55,348 nt of DNA from the IMG/VR virus record IMGVR_UViG_3300010370_000047, positions 1 to 55,348 of that record; one strand, given 5' to 3'. Source of the DNA: a virus. The position numbers and the translations under genes are program-made. Shown here in pieces: positions 39,118 to 48,063 of the stretch; within the stretch, counting starts at the first letter, position 1, and each line of letters opens with the position of its first letter. The notes beneath the pieces are model-generated. The model did not search any database. It saw nothing but the letters and a program-made list of their open reading frames with translations, and was not told the origin of the DNA.

Positions 39118-39762
39118 TCAGAGGGAGAAGTCGATTGAACCAAGAGCAGCGGTTGCCACTTTCCCTTTTTCGGGATCGGCTGCTTTTTTCGGAGCAGTCC
39201 GCGTGGACTTCGGCAGATAAAGGATCTTTGAGACGTTGTAGTTAAGGTATTGCTTATCGTCCTTTTCACTCGTGTTTACGTTGCCCACTGCGATTGTTGG
39301 GGTTCCGGGGGCTAACTCAGATAACTGTTTCGAAAGCTCAGCCCAGGCAGTGAGCTTGAACCACGATGTCTCATTATCTTCTGTTTGCCAGGCGAGAGAA
39401 CGGTTGGTGACTGTTGTGTCAGACAACTCAACTTCATCTGCTTTAGGACCCAGACCTCCCGTAGCTACAAACAGATTTACCGCAAGAAGATCGTCAAAGT
39501 TTTCTTTCGTAACGATCAGAATTGGTTGCATCTGTAGCACACCGTCCGGCGTTGCCCGCGTAGGACCAATCGCTAGAAATGTTTCGTCTTCGGTCAGCTT
39601 CTTAATTAACTTTCCGACGTAGTGATCTTTAGTCTGGATTAGTTGAATCTTCGTAGGTACACGCTTGTCGTTTGACGGAAGAGCTTCCGCCAACGCGTTT
39701 ACTTTTTCATCGTCTATTTCTGCTTCAGCAGTTAGTCGCAGTCCCAGGATGAAAACGTTCAT
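39118..39762 (-). CDS. ssb: single-stranded DNA-binding protein (OB fold)
   Basis: 214 residues. Residues about 95-190 follow the SSB pattern: VNLFVATGGLG..ADE, then RSLAWQTEDNETSWFKLTAWAELSKQLSEL, then IAVGNVNTSEKDDKQYLNYNVSKILYL. The N-terminal 90 residues form a second domain of the same flavour (MNVFILGLRL). The linker is Lys/Ala-rich and ends GSIDFSL, a variant of the SSB tip. Likely coats ssDNA during phage replication. Confidence 0.6.
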   Translation of the reverse strand: MNVFILGLRLTAEAEIDDEKVNALAEALPSNDKRVPTKIQLIQTKDHYVGKLIKKLTEDETFLAIGPTRATPDGVLQMQPILIVTKENFDDLLAVNLFVATGGLGPKADEVELSDTTVTNRSLAWQTEDNETSWFKLTAWAELSKQLSELAPGTPTIAVGNVNTSEKDDKQYLNYNVSKILYLPKSTRTAPKKAADPEKGKVATAALGSIDFSL

Positions 39763-40294
39763 CTTTTAGTTTTCGGTAGATGGTCGATCGGTGGACGTTA
39801 AATACCTCAGCGAGCTGCTGGACGCAGGCGCCTTGGCGTCGGTAGGCTAACAGGAGTTTGAAGTCTCCGTTAGATATTTTTGTATTTCTTCCTAAAACAT
39901 AGCTGAAATGATATGGATTCACGCATTTTACGTTCTTGCAGCTAGTTTTAGACGTGTAGGCTTCTCTTGGTACATCTAAATATTTTAGAATAACGTCTCT
40001 AATGTAAAATCGTTTACTGAATGCGTAAAGACATGGGTTGTTGTTGCATACGGATCCCTCCCACAGTTTACACTCGTTTTGTTTGAAGTTATTAAAAGCT
40101 AGATCGAAGAACAACTTAGAAATATAAGAGTTCTGTGTTTCTTTATAAGTTAGAAAGAATTTATCTGGGTCAAAAACCCGAGCGATGTCGCACGCTTGGG
40201 CCTGCGCGTGGTTATTATCGTGAGCACAGATAGCTAAGTCTATACTCTTATTATTCTTAGTTATTACCAGTAAGTGGTTTGTCAGTTTATTCAA
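39725..40294 (-). CDS. His-Me/HNH-type zinc protein with resolvase-like HTH
   Basis: 189 residues. CKLWEGSV with Tyr-rich strands, then CKNVKCVNPYH (C-x4-C-x-N-P-x-H), matches the zinc loop of His-Me homing nucleases. The C-terminal 45 residues form an HTH (LAYRRQGACVQQLAEVFNVHRSTIYRKL) like those of resolvases. Two other genes in the window share the zinc loop. Its end overlaps the SSB-like start by 38 bp. TTG start without clear Shine-Dalgarno. Confidence 0.6.
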   Translation of the reverse strand: MNKLTNHLLVITKNNKSIDLAICAHDNNHAQAQACDIARVFDPDKFFLTYKETQNSYISKLFFDLAFNNFKQNECKLWEGSVCNNNPCLYAFSKRFYIRDVILKYLDVPREAYTSKTSCKNVKCVNPYHFSYVLGRNTKISNGDFKLLLAYRRQGACVQQLAEVFNVHRSTIYRKLKDERFHPGTATNC

Positions 40295-40306
40295 CGGTAA
40301 CCAATA

Positions 40307-40358
40307 AAAAGCTGCTGCACTTTAACTCGTCATTCCGAGTCTTCGGCAAGCAGCTTTT
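40307..40358. terminator. long bidirectional hairpin
   Basis: AAAAGCTGCT (40307-40316) pairs with AGCAGCTTTT (40349-40358), with an inner stem ACTCG/CGAGT. A short T run follows on both sides. It ends the minus-strand repeat protein at 40378. Confidence 0.7.
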
Positions 40359-40377
40359 ATTTTATCTTGATCTATTC

Positions 40378-41202
40378 TCAAGTCATAGTGTTCAGCAACT
40401 GCACAGCTTTAGGTCCGAAGGAAATACCTTGTTCCTTAGCTTGCGTCAAGATCTGTGTTTTATTCAGACCTGAGGCTAACGCTCGCTTAATAGCGTTTTC
40501 ACCGAGTGCGCCGGCTGTTCCTTGGGCGTCCACGAACTGGTTAAGGGATCCCTTCGGGTTGTAAGAGGCAGAGGGAGCGCCAGTCCAGACACCAGCCGAC
40601 AGTGAAGCTACGGGAGCAGACGGTGTTTTGTAGAACTCGCTTTCTTTTGCTTGTACTGCCTTGGCAGCTTCGGGTCCGAACTTTAAGTTCTGTTGGAAAG
40701 CCAGATCTCGGATTGCCGCATCTGATAATCCTGCTGCCCTTGCGTTTTGAACTGCCGTCAAACCGAGAGCGCCTGCTGTTGCCAAAGGCCCTGTGTAGGT
40801 TTGTAGGCTTCCTAAACCTAAACTCTTGCCTGCTTCTGCTCCGAACTTGAGTCCTTCGGTTGTCGCCATCTTCTTGATGTCTGCATCTGTGTATCCGGAC
40901 GCCCTTGCTTTGTTCAGTCCCTCAAGACCGAGGATTCCAGTGGTACCCTGTGGACCAATGTATTCGCTAAGCAATTTTTTAGCACCGTCGCTAACTTGTG
41001 CTCCGGGTGTCATAGTTACTTCCCTCGTTACTTGTGAGGATGTACGACCTAGGCGACCTCCTCGGCGATCCTTGGGAGCGAAAGTTAGTTTTAACTCGGG
41101 AAAATACTGGGCAAGTACGGACTGAGTTGCTTCACGACCCTCTCTATTGGTATACGGCAACGTGAACCCAAAGTTTTCACCAGCAAAACCGTAATCAGCC
41201 AC
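40378..41202 (-). CDS. protein with three tandem 48-residue repeats
   Basis: 274 residues. After a 75-residue head come three related repeats: GPQGTTGILGLEGLNKARASGYTD (residue about 82), GPLATAGALGLTAVQNARAAGLSD (about 136) and DAQGTAGALGENAIKRALASGLNK (about 224). Each ends in LKFGAEA or a similar FGP.A. A Ser/Pro linker separates the last repeat. The repeats look like small helical bundles. No known family; a scaffold or DNA-binding role is possible. Confidence 0.5.
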   Translation of the reverse strand: MADYGFAGENFGFTLPYTNREGREATQSVLAQYFPELKLTFAPKDRRGGRLGRTSSQVTREVTMTPGAQVSDGAKKLLSEYIGPQGTTGILGLEGLNKARASGYTDADIKKMATTEGLKFGAEAGKSLGLGSLQTYTGPLATAGALGLTAVQNARAAGLSDAAIRDLAFQQNLKFGPEAAKAVQAKESEFYKTPSAPVASLSAGVWTGAPSASYNPKGSLNQFVDAQGTAGALGENAIKRALASGLNKTQILTQAKEQGISFGPKAVQLLNTMT

Positions 41203-41240
41203 GTTACTTTTTAGGAATCTGTTTTGATTATAGGTTAACT

Positions 41241-41744
41241 CTACTCGTTGTTAGTTTCCTCAAAAAATCTTTTAAGTTCGTGACCTTTACGTATAACCAT
41301 ATCCAAAGTGTTCAAAGCTAATCGAGCTTCTTCATACGTTCGAAATACTTGCGCTTTATCTTGTCCGGGTACGTATGTTACTACCGATTTATCCGCCAAA
41401 ATTTTGCTAGCATACTTCCCATCAGGGTTGATGACGAGCCATACCTCGCGGAACCTTAAATGGGTGTGCGAGGCCATCTCGCTCTCTAAGTAGAGTCTGT
41501 TTTTCTTCGATATTTTAGGCGTATTTTTAGATACGCTTGTAGTTTGTTGTTTCTTAATGTTTACGGTGATTTTTTGTTGACGCTTCACTGAGCGAGCGTG
41601 GTTACTCGCCTTCAGCGGAGAGTCGAATGCCTCTGAGATTACGAAGACGCTTTCTTCGCCTGTAATAGCTCCGTAGTATTTACCGTCGCTTTTAACTGTA
41701 AAAACTTCCTTAGATGGATTTAACGGGATCTCAATGAGGTTCAT
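41241..41744 (-). CDS. unknown protein coupled to DNA polymerase
   Basis: 167 residues, unrecognised. The N-terminal strands (FTVKSDGKYYGAITGEESVFVI) and a later, similar unit (VWLVINPDGKYASKILADKSVVTYV) look like two copies of a small beta domain joined by a Lys/Ser/Thr linker. The ATG follows the polymerase stop directly, so expression is tied to replication. Confidence 0.45.
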   Translation of the reverse strand: MNLIEIPLNPSKEVFTVKSDGKYYGAITGEESVFVISEAFDSPLKASNHARSVKRQQKITVNIKKQQTTSVSKNTPKISKKNRLYLESEMASHTHLRFREVWLVINPDGKYASKILADKSVVTYVPGQDKAQVFRTYEEARLALNTLDMVIRKGHELKRFFEETNNE

Positions 41745-43640
41745 TTACTTAGCTGCCCAGGAGTCACCAATACTTGCATCCGCCGAAGCGGGAACTGCTT
41801 TAAGAACTGTTTTAGCTGCGCGAACCATAGCATCCTCCAGGATATTTTTGTACTCTTCTGCCTTATCCTCACGTACTTCGAGAACGAGTTCATCGTGAAC
41901 ACAAGCGATCAGATGAGCGTCATCATTCAAGTGCTCGTTTAAGTTGCCGATAGATATTTTTAAAATGTCAGCTCCTGATCCTTGGATCAATGTGTTTGCG
42001 CACGCCATCATCGTGGCGTCGTCATAACTCAACAGTCGGCGTCGTCCTAACGCTGTTCTGGTATACGTCCATCCGTCTTCTACCAACGCCGCTCTTTCTT
42101 TGTGCCACTGACGCAACCGTGGGTATGCGTTGTGAAACGCCATGTGCGCCACTTTTGCCTCAGACAGAGATATTACTTTCCCTGATTGTGCAGCATATGT
42201 TTTATATTTTCTGTAGCCCATGCCGTATAGTAATGCAAAATTAAGTGTTTTACCGTCTTGCCGCTCATCTTTAGTTACATCGCTTATATCCTTCTTATAA
42301 ATTAAACTAGCCGTAAGTGTGTGCAGATCTATATCCTCATTGAATGCTTTGCGCATTTGCGGTATGTTTACTAGCTCAGCTCCGAGTCGCAATTCAATCT
42401 GCGAGAAGTCACAAATAACAAGTTTGAAGCCCGGTTCTGCTACAAAGCATTCTCTAAAGTCCTTCGAGCGCGGTATCTGCTGAATATTTACAGCAAAAAC
42501 TGTTTTTTGTTTTGTTTTAGCCGTCTTGGGGGATCCACTGGACGTGAACCGACCGGAGTTAGCACCCATCTGGTTGTACCCAGAGTGAATCCTGTTTGTC
42601 AGAGGGTTTAAATTATCTATTAATTTATTCACGTGCTCTAGTCTTGTCTCTATTTTTACTCGTTCGCGGTACAGAATTACCGTAGGGTTATCACTATCGA
42701 ACTCAGCTAGTGCAATCTGACTTAAGGTTGCTTTTTCAGATTTAGCATCGGTCGGTAACGCGATACCCGCTGCTTTAAAAGCTTTTACAACCTGCGCTGT
42801 GGATCCTGGGTTGAATTCCTTCTTCGGGTTCTTACCTACAGCTGGTTTCCCGTCTATCCCTCGCGGCAGCTTGCTCTCTTCTGGCAGTGCCGCATCTAGG
42901 GATTCAATAAATTCCCTGGTTTTACTTTCTAAATCTTCCTCGATCTTTGCTCTTAAATTCTTAAGTTTGGTTACATCAGCAGCGAATCCCTTATAACACA
43001 TACGTGCTACAGGTCGTACACACTTACTCTCTATCGAATAGATACCAAGAAGTTCTTCTTCTTTTAATTCATTCAGTTGATCTGCTGCAATCTTCGGCAG
43101 GATATCCACGTCGCGTGCTGCATATTCGATTTGTTCTAATGTCAGCTCTTCTGCTGACCAATCGGTCATCCGCTGTTCCTTACTGATCTCCAGCTGTAAT
43201 CTTCTTTCCGCTACAGCTTTTAATCCGCATGAAACATCCGCAAAGTATGGTTTGCCGATCTTCGGACTAAACTTCTTCTCCTTAAACCCGGCCCTGAGGA
43301 CCCTTTCCGCAATATACGTATCGAAAATCTTATTATTGAAGTCTATTCCTAGGTAATAAAAAAACTGTAGATCAAAATTTAGATTGTGCCCGATTAACAT
43401 TCCTCGGGTTTCAATTAGCTGTTTTAGCTCCTTAGTGATATCGAATTTGAACAAATCAAATACGTAAATAGTTCTGTTCTCTTTGGTTGGATCCGCATCA
43501 CACAGTTGGAGCAGGCGCGGTTTGGCAATGCCCGCCTGCAACCCCGTGGTTTCAAAGTCCGCGCAGAGTTTTTCGTAGTTCTTCAGGTCTTCGACGGCCT
43601 TTAACGCCGCTTCTGCTTCTGTGAGGTACTGGGTGTTCAT
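41745..43640 (-). CDS. polA: family A DNA polymerase with 3'-5' exonuclease
   Basis: 631 residues. The exonuclease domain has ADFETTG (D28, E30), GHNLNFDLQF and YAARDVDIL, all three Exo motifs. The polymerase has motif A (VICDFSQIELRLGAEL), motif B (RQDGKTLNFALLYGMG) and motif C (ACVHDELVLEV). The residue equivalent to E. coli Phe762 is Phe. There is no 5'-3' exonuclease domain. It is the main replicative polymerase candidate. The gene begins 20 bp after a terminator hairpin on the same strand. Confidence 0.95.
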   Translation of the reverse strand: MNTQYLTEAEAALKAVEDLKNYEKLCADFETTGLQAGIAKPRLLQLCDADPTKENRTIYVFDLFKFDITKELKQLIETRGMLIGHNLNFDLQFFYYLGIDFNNKIFDTYIAERVLRAGFKEKKFSPKIGKPYFADVSCGLKAVAERRLQLEISKEQRMTDWSAEELTLEQIEYAARDVDILPKIAADQLNELKEEELLGIYSIESKCVRPVARMCYKGFAADVTKLKNLRAKIEEDLESKTREFIESLDAALPEESKLPRGIDGKPAVGKNPKKEFNPGSTAQVVKAFKAAGIALPTDAKSEKATLSQIALAEFDSDNPTVILYRERVKIETRLEHVNKLIDNLNPLTNRIHSGYNQMGANSGRFTSSGSPKTAKTKQKTVFAVNIQQIPRSKDFRECFVAEPGFKLVICDFSQIELRLGAELVNIPQMRKAFNEDIDLHTLTASLIYKKDISDVTKDERQDGKTLNFALLYGMGYRKYKTYAAQSGKVISLSEAKVAHMAFHNAYPRLRQWHKERAALVEDGWTYTRTALGRRRLLSYDDATMMACANTLIQGSGADILKISIGNLNEHLNDDAHLIACVHDELVLEVREDKAEEYKNILEDAMVRAAKTVLKAVPASADASIGDSWAAK

Positions 43641-43659
43641 AAAAAACAGAAGAAAAAGA

Positions 43660-43681
43660 AAGCCCCAGAGGGCTGGGGCTT
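43660..43681 (-). terminator. rho-independent terminator
   Basis: On the minus strand AAGCCCCAG and CTGGGGCTT form a nine-pair stem with a 4-nt loop, followed by TCTTTTTCTT. It ends the gene stopping at 43714 and precedes the polymerase. Confidence 0.85.
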
Positions 43682-43713
43682 GATGATAGTAGTTTTATTT
43701 GGGCTTGTCTAGT

Positions 43714-44523
43714 TCAAGCCATTCGGCTTTTAAAGAAGTTGAGTAGATAGCTATCGATATCAGCCCACATCTCCTTCATCATCTCTCCCTTTTCGGTAGC
43801 TCTAATTTTGTAGTAGACACGTTGCATACTTTCGGCTCGTCCACTCGTGTTCGAACGTGAGGATCCGACTGAGATCCCGCTTTTTTGCTCCACGAGATTA
43901 TGCTTGCCGCACCACTTGAGTCCTTCCCGGAGGCCAATGTAGATAGGGCTCACGTGGAATGTATGCTTTCGCTCGACACCCGGCTGTAATTCCAAGGGCT
44001 CCCAACTGTATGTGCCTGCTTTACTTACTTCGCGGAAACCTTTGAAAAGAACAGAAGCGCTAGTGATATCTGTTGTTTCCCAACAGGAGTTCGCATATTT
44101 TACTGCGATGTCTTTGAGTGTTGTCCATTCGTCATTTCGTACCGAGGTGATCAACAGAGCCGCTCCGGTTGCCCAGTAGCCGTTTGCACTGCAGAGCGTT
44201 TCGATCAGCTCTTCTACGCCTGTCTCGACGGTAGGTTCAGGTGCCTTCATCCTGGGGGCTCGTACAGCACGTACAGCAGCCTTCTCGGTCGCATCACCGC
44301 CTTTGTGGGTCACCGACATCTTGAAAGCAAGAGACGCCAGAGTCGGGTTCTCGTGCTTAACAGCCATATCAAACAGCTTCTTACTGTCGATGGTGCTGAC
44401 GTTGATTACCTTGGCGAGATCGATCTCGAAAGGTTTCCGCCGTTCCGGGTGAGCTACCTCCATGAGGGCCATTGCCTCATTGTGCTCGATTGGTGTGCTT
44501 TGCAAAAGAAATTGAAAGGTCAT
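43714..44523 (-). CDS. unknown replication-block protein
   Basis: 269 residues, unrecognised. The first 80 residues are helical. The C-terminal part (about residues 190-245) has a wing-like pattern (LREGLKWCGKHNLVEQKSG ... RVYYKIRATEKG) that could be a winged-helix DNA-binding unit. It is the last gene of its transcript, which ends at the hairpin at 43660. A 14-bp palindrome just upstream may control it. Confidence 0.45.
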   Translation of the reverse strand: MTFQFLLQSTPIEHNEAMALMEVAHPERRKPFEIDLAKVINVSTIDSKKLFDMAVKHENPTLASLAFKMSVTHKGGDATEKAAVRAVRAPRMKAPEPTVETGVEELIETLCSANGYWATGAALLITSVRNDEWTTLKDIAVKYANSCWETTDITSASVLFKGFREVSKAGTYSWEPLELQPGVERKHTFHVSPIYIGLREGLKWCGKHNLVEQKSGISVGSSRSNTSGRAESMQRVYYKIRATEKGEMMKEMWADIDSYLLNFFKSRMA

Positions 44524-44533
44524 GTCTATGAGC

Positions 44534-44547
44534 CTTGACCGGTCAAG
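44534..44547. promoter_or_regulatory. perfect 14-bp palindrome, possible operator
   Basis: CTTGACCGGTCAAG lies 11 bp before the ATG of the minus-strand gene at 44523. Perfect dyad symmetry of this length suggests a dimeric repressor site. It contains TTGACC, close to a -35 box. Confidence 0.45.
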
Positions 44548-44601
44548 ACTAACGAAGAACCTTTGACAGGTAAAGGTCCTAATAATTTTTTAAGGTTTGG
44601 T

Positions 44602-45183
44602 TTACCCTTTTGTCTTACCGCATACACCCGTTGTCTTTATCGCTTCTGCGCTCTCGACATTGGCTTTTCCTTTCCGGTCCCTGTCGATGACCTCTAACCA
44701 AGCTTTTATATCTTTCAGTATCTCGCAGCTAATTTCTTGTAGGTCTTGGGATTCCAGAATTACGTTGTTGTAGAGATCAGATAACTCGTGGATACCAAAC
44801 GCTTCCTTTAAATATTTTTTTACAGGTATACATATGTCGTAACTAATACCCTGCTGTACAGGGGATACAATTGATATTACTTTAGGTCTATCTATTAGCT
44901 GTATTATGGTGTCTTCAAACCAAACTTTCGTAATCGTATTTTCTTGTACTAGGATATGACTGGGAGCATAGAACTCCTTTAATAGGTATACTTCTATCTT
45001 TACTTCTAGTTCTGATTCAGTAATATTACAAGAACAGTAATGTTCTACTACCTTTTCGAAGTCCTCGTTAGTTGTCTGGTAACCTGTCGTCAACTCTTCT
45101 CCACAAAGGTTTTCCGTCGATTTTTCCGTAACAAACGAACAATCCGGTGCCCGTAGCATACAGGGATCCGAGGGAAGCTTCAT
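44602..45183 (-). CDS. unknown protein of the MoxR/VWA operon
   Basis: Up to 193 residues, unrecognised. The first 39 codons overlap the preceding gene in another frame, so the true start may be later. The rest is mixed alpha/beta with many Glu, Ile and Val (ELEVKIEVYLL, KVISIVSPVQQGISYDI). It is the last gene of the operon. Confidence 0.4.
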   Translation of the reverse strand: MKLPSDPCMLRAPDCSFVTEKSTENLCGEELTTGYQTTNEDFEKVVEHYCSCNITESELEVKIEVYLLKEFYAPSHILVQENTITKVWFEDTIIQLIDRPKVISIVSPVQQGISYDICIPVKKYLKEAFGIHELSDLYNNVILESQDLQEISCEILKDIKAWLEVIDRDRKGKANVESAEAIKTTGVCGKTKG

Positions 45184-45325
45184 GATAAAACTCAGGAGGA
45201 ACCTTGAAGAATGGACCGATATCTATAGCTTCTATAGCTTTTAGCGTTCTCCTGAGTTTATACTCGTCTTTAATTTTTTCGATTTCGTCTGCGGGGTCTG
45301 ACCCCATCGTAGTTACCGCAAACAT
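45068..45325 (-). CDS. small unknown protein after the VWA gene
   Basis: 85 residues. Its ATG overlaps the VWA stop by 13 bp, so the two are coupled. A charged helix (DEIEKIKDEYKLRRTLKAIE) precedes a short beta domain (GLFVCYGKIDGKPLWRRV). No family recognised. Confidence 0.45.
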   Translation of the reverse strand: MFAVTTMGSDPADEIEKIKDEYKLRRTLKAIEAIDIGPFFKVPPEFYHEASLGSLYATGTGLFVCYGKIDGKPLWRRVDDRLPDN

Positions 45326-46863
45326 TTCTGAATGGAGTCTACAGTTGTTTCGTTGTTACGTAGGTCCACGGAGTAAACCTCATCACTGAAGTCCTTACAT
45401 ACACTCGGAACTTGCATGTTGATACAGATCGTAGACCACTGTGTTCCAGTATCATTTTTAAACTTGGTTAGTCTCCTTTTAAAGTTTTCATTTACTTCTG
45501 AGTTACCGTCAGTAATTAAAAGAACATCGGCCCGATCCCCCACAACACCTTTATCTACCGCGTGGGCTATTACGGCGTTGAAACTGGTCCCGCCACCTAG
45601 AGTCCAGTCGCCAATAAAATCAATTAGTTCCTTGTTATTCTTTCTATCCGCTAAAAGCACTACGGATTCTTGTATGCGTGTATCGAACAAGTGAATTCGA
45701 ACTTCACGCTTTTCTCTGAGAGCTTCTTCAGTCACAACAAAAGCTATTGCTTTACTCCAGATTTCTGCGTCTCCCGACATCGAACCTGAAACGTCCACAT
45801 AGAGAACAATCGGCCCCTTACCCTGCTCTTTTAAATTTGCCGTGTAGTCTTTAGTTAATAAAGTTTTTTGGGAATACTTCAGAGCAAAGAGAGCACGTCC
45901 CTGCGGTGTGTTTGCTAACGCAATCTCTGTCGGGAATGCTCGGGTCAGATCGTCGCTAAACTTTGCTCCAGTTATCGCTTCATAATTAGCTGCTGTCTTC
46001 TTAGCTCGTTTACGTTCGTGCCACACACGACGCAACGCACCAAGTTTTTTAATGATTGCTTTTAGATTTCGGTTACTCTTTAGTTTCTTCGCCAACTCTC
46101 TCTTCTCCGCGAGGTTACCTGTTGAGTGCCCTTGGCCAGCCTCGGTTCCGAACAGATTACTAATGCTCTCATCCGTATCGTCATTGTTCTTAACTGCATC
46201 GTCAATCACCTTGTGGGTTTGAGGTTGGATTGCTTCCCTTGCTTTCTGGAGTGCTTCGTTAATCGCTTGATTCAATGCCTTGCCGGCCATTCTCGCTTTT
46301 TGGGCGGCATCTTTATCTCCTTCGCTCACAGCTTTTTGATACTGTTCGCGAAGTTTCTGTAGTTCTTCGCTGCCGTTCGTAAGTAGTTGTACGTCGAACT
46401 GCTTTTCTTCTATAGCCTCTTCGATAATCTCAGAGATACTATTGATAACGTTGACAGCGTTGTTTCCAGCATTGAACTGCATACCTACGCTTCTGCGTAG
46501 AAGTTCCGGCCATGCCGCAGCCTGAGTCAGGTCGCTCATAATCGCCCACCAGATACCGTTTTCTGGTTTGTAGCCTTCTGGTATCGCTGTTGTGTCTCCG
46601 TTGCACACCTTTCGGTAATACTCCTCATAGGCATCCTCGGAGATCAACCACGTAACGTTATCTGCGTTATACAATCTTTCAAACAACTCCTTACCAAAGC
46701 GTGAAAGTTGTTTGATGTTGTAATGATCTACCAGGTAATGCACTGTTGGGCGAGCATCCCTAACGAAATCTCCCCACAGGAAATCCGCCAGCGCGGAGCA
46801 GGCTAAAGTCAGAGGCTCATTGTTGACGAGCCTTACAAGCTCGCTTTGTTTTGTGAATTCCAT
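45313..46863 (-). CDS. VWA-domain protein (CobT/ViaA-like partner of MoxR)
   Basis: 516 residues from an ATG one base after the MoxR stop. The N-terminal 170 residues are helical with Trp-rich spots, followed by a long charged coiled segment (about 150-230). The last 180 residues are a von Willebrand A domain with the MIDAS motif DVSGSMS near residue 357, a Thr in GGGTSFN and Asp in LLITDGNSE. CobT, ViaA and related proteins share this helical-plus-VWA plan and work with MoxR ATPases. It should recruit substrate for the adjacent ATPase. Confidence 0.75.
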   Translation of the reverse strand: MEFTKQSELVRLVNNEPLTLACSALADFLWGDFVRDARPTVHYLVDHYNIKQLSRFGKELFERLYNADNVTWLISEDAYEEYYRKVCNGDTTAIPEGYKPENGIWWAIMSDLTQAAAWPELLRRSVGMQFNAGNNAVNVINSISEIIEEAIEEKQFDVQLLTNGSEELQKLREQYQKAVSEGDKDAAQKARMAGKALNQAINEALQKAREAIQPQTHKVIDDAVKNNDDTDESISNLFGTEAGQGHSTGNLAEKRELAKKLKSNRNLKAIIKKLGALRRVWHERKRAKKTAANYEAITGAKFSDDLTRAFPTEIALANTPQGRALFALKYSQKTLLTKDYTANLKEQGKGPIVLYVDVSGSMSGDAEIWSKAIAFVVTEEALREKREVRIHLFDTRIQESVVLLADRKNNKELIDFIGDWTLGGGTSFNAVIAHAVDKGVVGDRADVLLITDGNSEVNENFKRRLTKFKNDTGTQWSTICINMQVPSVCKDFSDEVYSVDLRNNETTVDSIQKCLR

Positions 46864-46864
46864 G

Positions 46865-48052
46865 TTACTTAGTGATGTCATTGATTGCTCTAGCGAGGGT
46901 CTCGCAGTGTGTTTGTAACTGTTGGACAAGCTTTACGCCTTTTGCCCGCGTGGACACACTCATCTTGAAGTTCTTACCATCAAGAATTTCATTTACTTTT
47001 TCGACAACTGTAGTCATGTCTCGGTGATACTTCCGCATCGAGATAACGTCATCATTTAGCTCTGACAGTCCGCGACTCTGGAGTCTGTGATTACGGCTAG
47101 AGTACTCAGCCATAATCCCAGCGGCTGCTCGTTTCGCATCGGCAAAGATACGATCAGCCGTAGGCACTTCCTGCTCTAACACTTCCTGAATAATTTTCTG
47201 ATCCTCCTGTGTTTGGTATACGATATGGATTATAGAATTGTGCATGTGTTCTGGGTGAAGAATATCGTCCCCCTGAACAATCGCCCACGCTTTCAGGAAC
47301 TTAAGAATTTGTACACGCCTGCGGTCTGAAATTACAATGCTCCGTTGTTCGAGTGCTTGCCAAACACAGCTAAACTCTTCTAGAAACTCGTCAGAGATTT
47401 TGATTGTCGCTGCCTGATCTTGCAGTTCTTTAAGTTCTTCTAGAGTTAAATGCTCTCCTACGTTTGGTCTATCCTCCATCCCCAGCGCCCAGGCATCCAA
47501 CAATCCTTTCGATGCTGGCTTCTTAAGCGGTTCCACCGTGGGCCTAAACAGGAATCGATCAGCAAATGCCTGGAGTGATTCCTCATCAGGCCAACTGTTT
47601 GTTGCTGCGATTATAGATTGAATAGGTGTTTCTACATTTGTCTTACCGTTATTAAACGTTCGCTCATTCAGGAGCGTTAGCAGCGAGTTTAGAATCGCTG
47701 AGCTTCCCCTAAATAGTTCGTCGATAAACGCAATATGGGCTGACGGTAAGTAACCATCGATATCCCTCGTGTACTCATCGTTTAGGAGTTTGCTCACCGC
47801 CACTGGGCCAAACACTTCTGATGGGTCAGTGGTCGGGGTAAGCAAGTAACCAAAGTAACTGGCCTCCGTAATACCTTTACAGAGATTTCGAACCAAGTCA
47901 GACTTACCTGTTCCGGGCTTTCCTAGCAGAAAGGCATTCTGTTTGCTGAGTAGGGAAGCCAGCAAACCGTCGACAATGTGTTCCCTTTCGAGTGTTGCTG
48001 CGTTCAGCGCACCACGAAATGATTGAAGCTTCTGGAAAAGTTGATCCTGCAT
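46865..48052 (-). CDS. MoxR-family AAA+ ATPase (CobS/RavA-like)
   Basis: 395 residues from the ATG at 48052. Walker A GKPGTGKS (about 44-51), Walker B HIAFIDEL (D111, E112), sensor 1 in IIAATNSWP, and ADRFLFR as the arginine-finger region identify a MoxR-type AAA+ protein. T4-like cyanophages often carry a CobS gene of this family; CobS with CobT inserts cobalt in cobalamin synthesis, while RavA/ViaA remodel other complexes. Its VWA partner follows one base later. Confidence 0.8.
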   Translation of the reverse strand: MQDQLFQKLQSFRGALNAATLEREHIVDGLLASLLSKQNAFLLGKPGTGKSDLVRNLCKGITEASYFGYLLTPTTDPSEVFGPVAVSKLLNDEYTRDIDGYLPSAHIAFIDELFRGSSAILNSLLTLLNERTFNNGKTNVETPIQSIIAATNSWPDEESLQAFADRFLFRPTVEPLKKPASKGLLDAWALGMEDRPNVGEHLTLEELKELQDQAATIKISDEFLEEFSCVWQALEQRSIVISDRRRVQILKFLKAWAIVQGDDILHPEHMHNSIIHIVYQTQEDQKIIQEVLEQEVPTADRIFADAKRAAAGIMAEYSSRNHRLQSRGLSELNDDVISMRKYHRDMTTVVEKVNEILDGKNFKMSVSTRAKGVKLVQQLQTHCETLARAINDITK

Positions 48053-48063
48053 GATGATTGTTT

